DNA of 14,165 bases from an uncultured Clostridium sp. (GTDB lineage: Bacteria; Bacillota; Clostridia; Peptostreptococcales; Peptostreptococcaceae). Position 1 is the stretch's first letter, and the number at the start of each line of letters is the position of its first letter. Location: NCBI GenBank assembly GCA_900557165.1, contig USRS01000070.1, forward strand, positions 1 to 14,165. The letters are read 5' to 3'. Shown here in pieces: positions 1 through 6,843 of the stretch. The notes beneath the pieces are model-generated. The model did no database searches and was not told where the DNA came from. It saw only the letters and a list, made by a program, of their open reading frames with translations. Made by a program: the position numbers and the translations under genes.

Positions 1-17
1 ACATTTAAAGGCTAGAC

Positions 18-788
18 GTGAAGCCTAATTTATATACATTATTATACGAGGGGGATATATCTTTTTATTATAAGAACTTAATTACAGAGGAAACTATTAA
101 ATATAATGAAAAACATGAAATGTTAGCAGCAAGTATAATTAAACTTCCCATATTAGTTGAATGCTTTAATCAAATAAATAAACGTATTGTAAATAAAGAT
201 GATATATTTATAACTAAAGATAAAGATAAAGTACCATCTTGTGGAGCTTTAACATATATGAGGGAAAATTTAAAAGTTAAGTTAGAAGATTTATATACTC
301 TTATGATTATTCTTAGTGATAATTATGCAACAAATATGTTGATTGATAAATTGGGCATAGATAATATTAATAAAACGATAAAAAATATAGGCTTAAGAAA
401 TACAGTTCTTAATCGAAAAATGTTTGATGATAAAAAAGCATCATTAGGTCTAGAAAATTATATAAGTGCAGAAGATATATCTATTTTACTAGAAAAGATG
501 TATCATAAAAATTTGATTAATAAAAAATCAAGTGAAGAAATGATAAACATCTTGAAAAATCAAAGATTAAATGGAAAAATACCATTTTTTCTACAAAGCA
601 TAAAACCAAAAATTGAAATTGCCCATAAAACGGGCGAAGATACAAACATAAGTCATGATGTGGGTATAGTTTTTTCAAAGGAACCATTTATATTATGTTT
701 TTGTGGAAATAATGTGGATGTAACTCACTATGAAAGACTTATACAAGATATGACTTACGATTTATATAAATATAATATAAAAGAGTAA
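18..788 (+). CDS. Class A beta-lactamase-fold serine hydrolase, no signal peptide
   Basis: The 256-residue protein carries the serine beta-lactamase/penicillin-interacting motifs in order and at normal spacing: SxxK at S39-K42 (SIIK), SDN at 100-102 and KTG at 204-206. This supports an acyl-serine hydrolase of the beta-lactamase2 type. The Omega-loop signature with the deacylating glutamate of true class A enzymes (RxExxLN) is not visible between the SDN motif and residue 150; the region reads NRKMFDD instead. A housekeeping hydrolase is therefore more likely than an antibiotic-resistance enzyme. I see no signal peptide or lipobox, so it is predicted to be cytosolic, which is odd for a penicillin-binding fold. 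GTG at 18 is chosen because an in-frame TAA lies at 6-8, no other common start codon falls between them, and an AAAGG ribosome site lies at 7-11. The next in-frame ATG (120) would leave only four residues before the catalytic serine. The substrate is unknown. Confidence 0.82.
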   Translation: MKPNLYTLLYEGDISFYYKNLITEETIKYNEKHEMLAASIIKLPILVECFNQINKRIVNKDDIFITKDKDKVPSCGALTYMRENLKVKLEDLYTLMIILSDNYATNMLIDKLGIDNINKTIKNIGLRNTVLNRKMFDDKKASLGLENYISAEDISILLEKMYHKNLINKKSSEEMINILKNQRLNGKIPFFLQSIKPKIEIAHKTGEDTNISHDVGIVFSKEPFILCFCGNNVDVTHYERLIQDMTYDLYKYNIKE

Positions 789-849
789 AATACTTCATTA
801 AATAATATGTGTATTTATTTAAAACTAGAAAATATTTTGGAGGAAATAA

Positions 850-1821
850 ATGAAGATAGTAGATTTTCACTGTGATACCATATCACAATTATATGACTTA
901 AAACAAAGTGGAGAAAATATAAATTTAAAAGAAAATAAATTACATTTAGACTTAAATAAAATGAAAAAAAGCGACTATATGTTACAAGTTTTTGCATCTT
1001 ACGTTGATTTGGGAAGTAATAATAAACCTTTAGAATCTTGTTTAAGTTATATAGATTTACTTTATAAGGAAGTTGAAAAAAATAAAAATGAGATTGGTAT
1101 AGTTTATAATTATGAAGATATATTGAAAAATATTGAAAATAAAAAAATGTCAGCATTACTATCCATAGAAGAGGGCGGCGTTTGTAAAGGTAATTTATCA
1201 CTTCTTAGAAACTTTTATCGTCTTGGAGTTAGAATGATGACCTTAACTTGGAATTATGAAAATGAGTTAGCTTATCCCAACGGCTATTTTTATGATGAAG
1301 AAAATAACTCAAGAAAAGGTCTTAAGGAAAAAGGCTTTGAGTTTATTGATGAAATGGAAAGATTGGGTATGATTATAGATGTTTCACATTTATCAGACGA
1401 TGGCATTTATGATGTTTATAATAATACGAAAAATCCATTTATAGCAAGTCATTCAAATGCTAGAAGTCTATGTTCTCATCAAAGAAATTTAACTGATGAT
1501 ATGATTAAAAAAATTGGTCATAGGGGTGGTCTTATAGGCGTTAATTTTTATTCCTCATTTTTAAATAACAATTATAAATCAAATGATATGAGTAAAATTG
1601 AGGATATTATAGATCATATGAAATATATAGCCAATATGGGTGGAATAGACTCAGTTGGTATAGGAAGTGATTTTGATGGCATAGATTGTCCTCTTGAATT
1701 TGAAAGTGCTGAAAATATGCAACTTATATATAATAGTATGAAAAAAAGTGGATTTAAAGAAGAAGACATAGAAAAAATATTTTATAAAAATGCAATGAGA
1801 TTATTTAAAGAATTATTATAA
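850..1821 (+). CDS. Membrane dipeptidase family protein (peptidase M19, zinc dipeptidase)
   Basis: This 323-residue protein has the full M19 dipeptidase layout and the usual length for bacterial members. The N-terminal DFHCDT provides the H7-x-D9 metal pair. SIEEGG at 105-110 supplies the bridging glutamate (E107 or E108). DVSH (H180) and ASHSN (H201) supply the second pair of histidines, and GIGSDFDG (D274) provides the catalytic aspartate. Family members hydrolyse dipeptides, often with a D-residue or unusual C-terminal residue, using a binuclear zinc centre. No signal peptide or membrane segment is visible, so the bacterial enzyme is probably cytosolic despite the family name. The start is clear: GGAGG at 839-843 lies seven bases before ATG. 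It sits 61 bp after the serine hydrolase and could share its transcript. Both could act on peptides or wall-derived fragments, but that link is inference. Confidence 0.93.
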   Translation: MKIVDFHCDTISQLYDLKQSGENINLKENKLHLDLNKMKKSDYMLQVFASYVDLGSNNKPLESCLSYIDLLYKEVEKNKNEIGIVYNYEDILKNIENKKMSALLSIEEGGVCKGNLSLLRNFYRLGVRMMTLTWNYENELAYPNGYFYDEENNSRKGLKEKGFEFIDEMERLGMIIDVSHLSDDGIYDVYNNTKNPFIASHSNARSLCSHQRNLTDDMIKKIGHRGGLIGVNFYSSFLNNNYKSNDMSKIEDIIDHMKYIANMGGIDSVGIGSDFDGIDCPLEFESAENMQLIYNSMKKSGFKEEDIEKIFYKNAMRLFKELL

Positions 1822-1825
1822 TTTG

Positions 1826-1866
1826 AAAGAACCTGTGAATAAACTTTTTATAACAGGTTCTTTTTA
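1826..1866 (+). terminator. Rho-independent terminator after the dipeptidase gene
   Basis: An 11-bp perfect inverted repeat, AAAGAACCTGT at 1826-1836 and ACAGGTTCTTT at 1853-1863, begins five bases after the dipeptidase stop. The last pairs run into a T tract (1861-1865). The 16-base loop can form a further short ATAAA/TTTAT stem. This should end the upstream transcript and separate it from the repair operon. Confidence 0.85.
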
Positions 1867-1918
1867 TATAGAAAAATTTTTGATAAATAAATCATAAGTA
1901 TAAATTTACCTATACAAT

Positions 1919-1949
1919 TTGACTAAAAAATTAGAAAATATTATATAAT
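1919..1949 (+). promoter_or_regulatory. Probable sigma-A promoter of the helicase-nuclease operon
   Basis: A TTGACT -35 box lies at 1919-1924. A TATATA -10 box follows at 1942-1947 with 17-bp spacing, overlapping a TATAAT at 1944-1949 with 19-bp spacing. The site falls between the terminator and the first gene of the operon, about 40 bp before its ATG. The surrounding DNA is so AT-rich that the -10 match is weak evidence; the -35 box and the location are the stronger evidence. No LexA-type palindrome (GAAC-N4-GTTC) is visible next to it. Confidence 0.55.
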
Positions 1950-1990
1950 TATAAATATATAAAAAATGAAACTTTAGAAAAGGTGATTAA

Positions 1991-3892
1991 ATGAAATATT
2001 TATTCAAAGAAGTGAATTTAAACAAGAAGAAAGAAAAGATAATTAATATATATGAAAATATAATAAAAAAAAATAACTATAGAAGCAAGAATATCCTTTT
2101 TCTTGTACCAAATAGTATAATTAAATTAAATTATATGAGAGATATAAATCTTCCTTTTAGTGAAGAGCTAAAAATAACTACATATAGTCACTTTGTTCAA
2201 AGTGAGTTAATAAAATATTGGCCCATAGTAGTTAAAAATTGTAATCAAATAAAAAAAGACAAAATAAGCCCTTCTTTTATTTCTCCAAGTTTAAGTGAAT
2301 ATATAATAAAATCTTATGTAAAAAAAATGAGAGAAGAAGAAAATTATTTTGAAGATATAGTGGGTACTGATAAAAGCATTTGCAGAAATATTATGGATAA
2401 TTTAAGTAAAGCTTGTTTTAATAATTTTGATATAAATAGTATAGGAGAAAAAATATACGATACTAAAAAAAATAGAAATGATTTAAATAGATACTCATAC
2501 AGTCAAATGCAAGAAATAATTGATTATTATGTTGAAACATTATTTTTGGAAGGTATAATTGATAATTCTTTATCCATATATTTATATAATAATTTTTTAT
2601 TAAATAATAAAGATTACAAAGAAAAATTGAAAAAAGAGTATAAATATTTAATAGTGGATAGCTTAGAAAATAGCAGTGTAAGTGAAGGTAATTTAATTGA
2701 TGAGTTAATGCAATCTGTGGAAGATGCTTATATTTTCTATGATAAAAGCAAGGATTATTCATCTTTTAAAAATGTGGATATAAAATATATTGAAGAAAAT
2801 ATATTAAAAAGACATTTCTCAGAACATAGCGAAGATAAATTTATATTTGATGAAATAAATATACAAACGCTTTATAAAGAAAAAAATAAAATTAATATTG
2901 ATGAAAATTCTCATTTATATGATGAAATGATTGAAGCCGTTGGAAATAAAATTGAAGAGTTAATAAGAAGTGGTAAAAACTTAAAAGATATAGTTATAAT
3001 TTCTCCAATAAATAACTCCATATTAGATTATAAAATATGTAATAAATTAAAAGAAAAAAATATAGAAATACAAAATACAAAAATGGATAGTAAGATAATA
3101 GATCATCCATATGCTAATGCTTTAGTTGTAGCTACTTGTATATTTTTAAATTTACAACATTTTATAAAAGAAGAAGAGTATATAAATTTTATTGAGGTAT
3201 TATTTGAAGTGAATAAAATAAGAGCTATAAAAATTTATAATACCCGTCATGAAAATGAAGAGTATAAAAATTTGATAGAATTTATAAGAAATAAAGAAAA
3301 AGAAAGTTTAAGAATTAGTGAGTTTTTACTTCAATTTTACATAGAAAAAATGCTAAATCTTAAAAATGGAAAGGAAAATGTTCAGTTTTGTAAAGAGATT
3401 ATAAAACAAGGCGATATTTTCAGTGAAATTTTAGAAGATTTAAATATAAATAAAAAAGAAAAGCATGAAATTTTTATAAAATGCTTGAAAGAAAACATAA
3501 ATGATTATTATATGTCTTCTGATATGGAAGATATGAAAAAATCAAATAAAATTATTATTGCCACGCCTTATACATATATAAATGCTAATATAAATAGAAA
3601 AATACAACTTTGGTTAGATATAGGTAGCAATGTATGGAATATGAAAATAGAAAAAGATATATCAAACCCATTAGTTCTTAGAAAATCTTTTAAAAAAAAA
3701 ATATATAGTGATGAAATGGAAGAAAATTATAAAAAATATTATTTATATAATTTAATTTATAATTTATTGATAAACAGTGAAGAGGTTTATGCTTTTAAAA
3801 GTGATTATAGTGTAAATGGATTTATGCAGGAAAGTATGATGTATACCCTTTTATTGAGACTTTTAGATAAAGGAGAGAAAGTTGATGAGTAA
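1991..3892 (+). CDS. AddB-like inactivated helicase scaffold lacking P-loop and nuclease domain
   Basis: This 633-residue protein has no obvious catalytic motif but follows the layout of an AddB helicase region. Its KNILFLVPN (33-41) matches the AddB motif around VILLVPE at nearly the same position. EYKYLIVDS (216-224) falls where AddB has its Walker B IYIDE. The segment at 519-551 (KIIIATPYTY onward) parallels the AddB stretch VLVSSIDRM followed by LIGTTDGIFP. Where AddB has its Walker A (residues 8-15), this protein has a lysine/asparagine-rich stretch with no GKT, and the Walker B glutamate is replaced by S224. It ends before any PD-(D/E)XK or cysteine motif. It is therefore read as a non-ATPase structural partner, probably of the helicase and nuclease encoded next. 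The start is supported by AGGTGAT at 1981-1987. It is the first gene of the operon and overlaps the next gene by 8 bp. The assignment rests on visual alignment, so remote homology is likely but unproven. Confidence 0.68.
   Translation: MKYLFKEVNLNKKKEKIINIYENIIKKNNYRSKNILFLVPNSIIKLNYMRDINLPFSEELKITTYSHFVQSELIKYWPIVVKNCNQIKKDKISPSFISPSLSEYIIKSYVKKMREEENYFEDIVGTDKSICRNIMDNLSKACFNNFDINSIGEKIYDTKKNRNDLNRYSYSQMQEIIDYYVETLFLEGIIDNSLSIYLYNNFLLNNKDYKEKLKKEYKYLIVDSLENSSVSEGNLIDELMQSVEDAYIFYDKSKDYSSFKNVDIKYIEENILKRHFSEHSEDKFIFDEINIQTLYKEKNKINIDENSHLYDEMIEAVGNKIEELIRSGKNLKDIVIISPINNSILDYKICNKLKEKNIEIQNTKMDSKIIDHPYANALVVATCIFLNLQHFIKEEEYINFIEVLFEVNKIRAIKIYNTRHENEEYKNLIEFIRNKEKESLRISEFLLQFYIEKMLNLKNGKENVQFCKEIIKQGDIFSEILEDLNINKKEKHEIFIKCLKENINDYYMSSDMEDMKKSNKIIIATPYTYINANINRKIQLWLDIGSNVWNMKIEKDISNPLVLRKSFKKKIYSDEMEENYKKYYLYNLIYNLLINSEEVYAFKSDYSVNGFMQESMMYTLLLRLLDKGEKVDE
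3871..3875 (+). promoter_or_regulatory. Ribosome binding site deciding the start of the UvrD-like helicase gene
   Basis: AGGAG sits inside the 3' end of the preceding gene, nine bases before ATG 3885 and six before an in-frame TTG at 3882. ATG is preferred as the common start; using TTG would add a single methionine. The placement implies translational coupling. Confidence 0.7.
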
Positions 3893-6080
3893 AATTAATT
3901 ATAGAGAAGACCAACTTCCAATTATAAATTATGAAGGTGGAAAAATGGCAGTTCCTGCAGTACCAGGAGCTGGTAAAACATTTATAGTTACTAATTTAGT
4001 AGCAAAACTTTTGCAAGAGAAAAAACAAGGAAAAGGGAAAATTCTTATATTAACTTATATGAATAGTGCGGTAAATAATTTTAAAGTTAGAATAAAGAAA
4101 ATTCTTGAAGAAAAAAACATAGAAGAAAAAACTTCTTATGAAGTAATGACTATTCACTCTTTAGCTGTAAAAATAATAAAAGAAAAGCCAGAAATAGTTA
4201 TGTTAAATGAGGATTTTAATATAGCAGATGATTTGCAAAAAACTATGATTTTAAATGAATGCATAAACAATTTTAAAATTAATGGTGGTGAAAAAGCATT
4301 TAGATTCTTTTTAAAAGAACAAAAAGACGTAGAGTGGGCTCAAAGACAACTAGATGCTTGGGAAAATGGGTTTTATGATTTAGTTCAAAATACTATAAGT
4401 GAGTTAAAATACAAGGGCATTAAACCACAAAAGTTAGAACAATATTTAAATGAAAATCGTAGGGGAATATTTAAAATAATTCTTCCCATATATAAACAGT
4501 ATGAAAAACAATTAAAATCAAATGGTTTATTAGATTATGATGATATGCTTATTTTGGCTTATAAAATTTTAAGTATGGATGAAGATTTAAAAAGGAAATA
4601 TCAAAATAAATATGAGTATGTGTTTGAGGATGAATGTCAGGATTCCAATGAAATTCAAGGAAAAATAATAGGGTTAATTTGTGAAGAACATAAAAATTTA
4701 GTAAGAGTTGGAGATATAAATCAGAGTATAACAGGTACATTTTCATCTTCAGATCCTAAGTTTTTTAAGGAATTTATAGAAGAAAGTGATTTTTGCTATA
4801 AGATGGACATGTCAAATAGAAGTTCAAAAGACATAATAAATCTTGCCAATGAATTAGTTAGATATGTTACACAAAATTTGCAAGAAGAATGTAGAGATGC
4901 TTTGGAAGAAATGAATATAAAAACAGTACCTAAAAATATGGGATACAAGGAAAATCCAGAGCCGGATAAGTATCAAATAAATTATAAGTATTATGAAACT
5001 TTTGATAAAGAAATAGAGCAAAGTGTAAAATTTGTAAGAAATATTCATAAAAAATATCCAGATAAAAGTATAGGTATATTAGTACCTTATAATGACCATA
5101 TTAACTTAGTTGCCAAAGAACTTATAAAAGAAGATTTAGAATTTGAAGAACTTGGTCCAAATTCTCTTAGAAAAAGAAGAGTAATAGATAATATTGCTTT
5201 AATTATAGATTTTATATTAAACTGTGACAACATAGATAAATTAATAGAAGTTTTAGACAAAGTATATATAAAAACTGATAATAAAGAAGGAAAAAAAGAT
5301 TTTCTTCAATTATTAAAAGAAAATAATTATACTGTAGAAAATTTACTATATGATAAAGATTGTTCAAAAAATATAATAATAGATATAAATAGTGATTTAT
5401 ATGAAAGTTTTTTATATGGCTTAGAAAGTTTAAAAAATATAATTGAATATCCATTAACAAGAGTAGATAAGTTGATTCTTTTCATAGGGGACACATTATT
5501 AATCGAAAAAGAAGAAAGAGCTATAGTTGACTATTTAGGATTTTATGTGAAGTATTTACAATCTGAAAACAACAACATAAACTTACAACAAATTTATAAC
5601 TTGTTAAGTGATAGGAAAAATAGGGTATTTAGTTATATTATTGAAATTGTTAGTGAAATAAATGGATATGAACCTTACCCAGGAAGTATAACTGTGTGTA
5701 ATTATCACAAATCAAAGGGACTAGAGTGGGATTGTGTATTTTTATTGGGAATGACAGAATTTAATTTCCCAGATAATATTTATCAAAAGTTCCAATGTGA
5801 CAAATGGTATCTTAAAGAAAAATATAAAAATCCTCAGGCAAATATAAAAGCAGAAATAGATTTAATGTTACAAGGTGAAGTAACTAAAAATTATCCAAAA
5901 GAAATAAAAGAAAACTTAATAAAAGAAAAAATAAGACTTTTATATGTTGGTATTACAAGGGCAAAAGAAATGTTGATTTTATCAGCTAGTGCAAAAAATT
6001 CGGCCCAAGATAAAAGAAATCAAAATCCATCTATGTATTTAAATATATTAAAAAATATAATCGATAATAAAGGAGAATGA
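3885..6080 (+). CDS. UvrD/AddA-like SF1 DNA helicase without a nuclease domain
   Basis: This 731-residue protein contains a complete set of SF1A helicase motifs, so it should be an active ATP-dependent 3'-5' DNA translocase. They are the Q-motif (Q10), Walker A AVPGAGKT (25-32), motif Ia LTYMNSAV (56-63), motif II DECQD (249-253), motif III GDINQSI (276-282), a diverged motif IV SNRSS (310-314), motif V NYHKSKGLEW (606-615) and motif VI LLYVGITRA (685-693). Two motifs differ from the UvrD consensus: DECQD instead of DEYQD, and TGTFSSSDP after motif III where YRFRGA is usual. It stops soon after motif VI, so it resembles AddA with the C-terminal nuclease removed. It overlaps the scaffold gene by 8 bp and ends 4 bp before the nuclease gene, which suggests a three-subunit complex. 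A free-standing PcrA/UvrD-like repair helicase is the alternative, but the context argues for a complex. Confidence 0.9.
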   Translation: MSKINYREDQLPIINYEGGKMAVPAVPGAGKTFIVTNLVAKLLQEKKQGKGKILILTYMNSAVNNFKVRIKKILEEKNIEEKTSYEVMTIHSLAVKIIKEKPEIVMLNEDFNIADDLQKTMILNECINNFKINGGEKAFRFFLKEQKDVEWAQRQLDAWENGFYDLVQNTISELKYKGIKPQKLEQYLNENRRGIFKIILPIYKQYEKQLKSNGLLDYDDMLILAYKILSMDEDLKRKYQNKYEYVFEDECQDSNEIQGKIIGLICEEHKNLVRVGDINQSITGTFSSSDPKFFKEFIEESDFCYKMDMSNRSSKDIINLANELVRYVTQNLQEECRDALEEMNIKTVPKNMGYKENPEPDKYQINYKYYETFDKEIEQSVKFVRNIHKKYPDKSIGILVPYNDHINLVAKELIKEDLEFEELGPNSLRKRRVIDNIALIIDFILNCDNIDKLIEVLDKVYIKTDNKEGKKDFLQLLKENNYTVENLLYDKDCSKNIIIDINSDLYESFLYGLESLKNIIEYPLTRVDKLILFIGDTLLIEKEERAIVDYLGFYVKYLQSENNNINLQQIYNLLSDRKNRVFSYIIEIVSEINGYEPYPGSITVCNYHKSKGLEWDCVFLLGMTEFNFPDNIYQKFQCDKWYLKEKYKNPQANIKAEIDLMLQGEVTKNYPKEIKENLIKEKIRLLYVGITRAKEMLILSASAKNSAQDKRNQNPSMYLNILKNIIDNKGE

Positions 6081-6084
6081 TTAA

Positions 6085-6843
6085 ATGAATGAAAAATTAA
6101 AATATTTTACATATAGCCAAAACTCATTAAATACTTATAAATCATGTCCTTTTAAATTTAAATATAAATATATAGATAATATAAATTGGAAATATGATGA
6201 TGTAGATAGTCGTGAATATTACGATAGTTTGAAATTAGGACGAGAATTCCATTTATTATGTGAAAGATATTTTTCTCAAATACCTTTGGGAAATTGTCAA
6301 AATAAAGAATTTAATAAATGGATAAATAAAATTAAAGATTTATTTCCCATAAAAGATGAAAATATATATTTACCTGAATATGATCTTAGATTAAATTTAA
6401 ATAATAAAAATTTAATAGCTAAAGTTGATTTAGTAAAGATAAAAAAAGATAGCATAAATTTATGGGATTGGAAAACAGAAAATAGGGAAATAACTTATAA
6501 AAATGCATTAAATAGAATGCAGACCATAGTGTATCTATTTTTAGCAGAGGAAATAATAAGAAAAAATTTTTATCCTACTTATGATATAGAAAATATAAGT
6601 ATGAACTATTATCAGCCAGGCTTAGAAAATAACATAATTACAATTAATTATAATAAAAAATTACATGAAGAAAATAAATTGAAAATACTAAATTTAATAA
6701 ATAATATTGAATCAACTGATTTTAATAATGAAAATAAAATAAATAAAAATTTAAACCACTGTAAATACTGTGAGTTTAATAAGCTTTGTAACAGTGAAGC
6801 TATAAATTATGAAATTTTGGAGGAAGACATTTATGGGTCTTAA
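6085..6843 (+). CDS. Stand-alone AddB/Cas4-type PD-(D/E)XK nuclease with predicted 4Fe-4S cluster
   Basis: This 252-residue protein corresponds to the nuclease module of AddB alone. It opens with YKSCPFKFKYKY (18-29), which matches YAGCPFSYF of the downstream AddB. The nuclease residues follow in order: H56 (GREFH), D115 (AKVD), D128-x-K130 (WDWKT) and Q146...Y150 (MQTIVYLF). C21 plus C226-x2-C229-x5-C235 reproduces the cysteine spacing that ligates a 4Fe-4S cluster in AddB and Cas4. It is therefore predicted to be a single-strand DNA exonuclease or endonuclease with an iron-sulfur staple. It has no helicase domain, so it presumably uses the helicase encoded just upstream. The start ATG has AAGGAG at 6070-6075. 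Its last 11 bases overlap addB, whose ribosome site lies inside it. No cas1, cas2 or repeat array is present, so an AddB-type role fits better than CRISPR adaptation. Confidence 0.87.
   Translation: MNEKLKYFTYSQNSLNTYKSCPFKFKYKYIDNINWKYDDVDSREYYDSLKLGREFHLLCERYFSQIPLGNCQNKEFNKWINKIKDLFPIKDENIYLPEYDLRLNLNNKNLIAKVDLVKIKKDSINLWDWKTENREITYKNALNRMQTIVYLFLAEEIIRKNFYPTYDIENISMNYYQPGLENNIITINYNKKLHEENKLKILNLINNIESTDFNNENKINKNLNHCKYCEFNKLCNSEAINYEILEEDIYGS
6819..6823 (+). promoter_or_regulatory. Ribosome binding site deciding the addB start
   Basis: GGAGG lies nine bases before ATG 6833. It supports that start over the in-frame ATG at 6809, which has no comparable site and would add eight residues ahead of the normal AddB beginning (MGLKFVLGRGG). 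The site is inside the 3' end of the nuclease gene, which links translation of the two. Confidence 0.8.

Noticed and set aside
788..816. Possible terminator between the serine hydrolase and dipeptidase genes (AAATAC/GTATTT)
   Set aside because: It is only a 6-bp AT-rich stem with a 17-base loop and no clean T tract, as expected by chance in DNA this AT-rich.
1829..1860. GAAC...GTTC half-sites that could suggest a LexA/SOS box
   Set aside because: The half-sites are the outer bases of the terminator stem and lie far more than four bases apart, so they do not form a LexA operator.
6085..6843. Cas4 of a CRISPR system
   Set aside because: The cysteine and nuclease motifs would fit Cas4, but no cas1, cas2, other cas gene or repeat array is present and the neighbours are AddAB-type repair genes.
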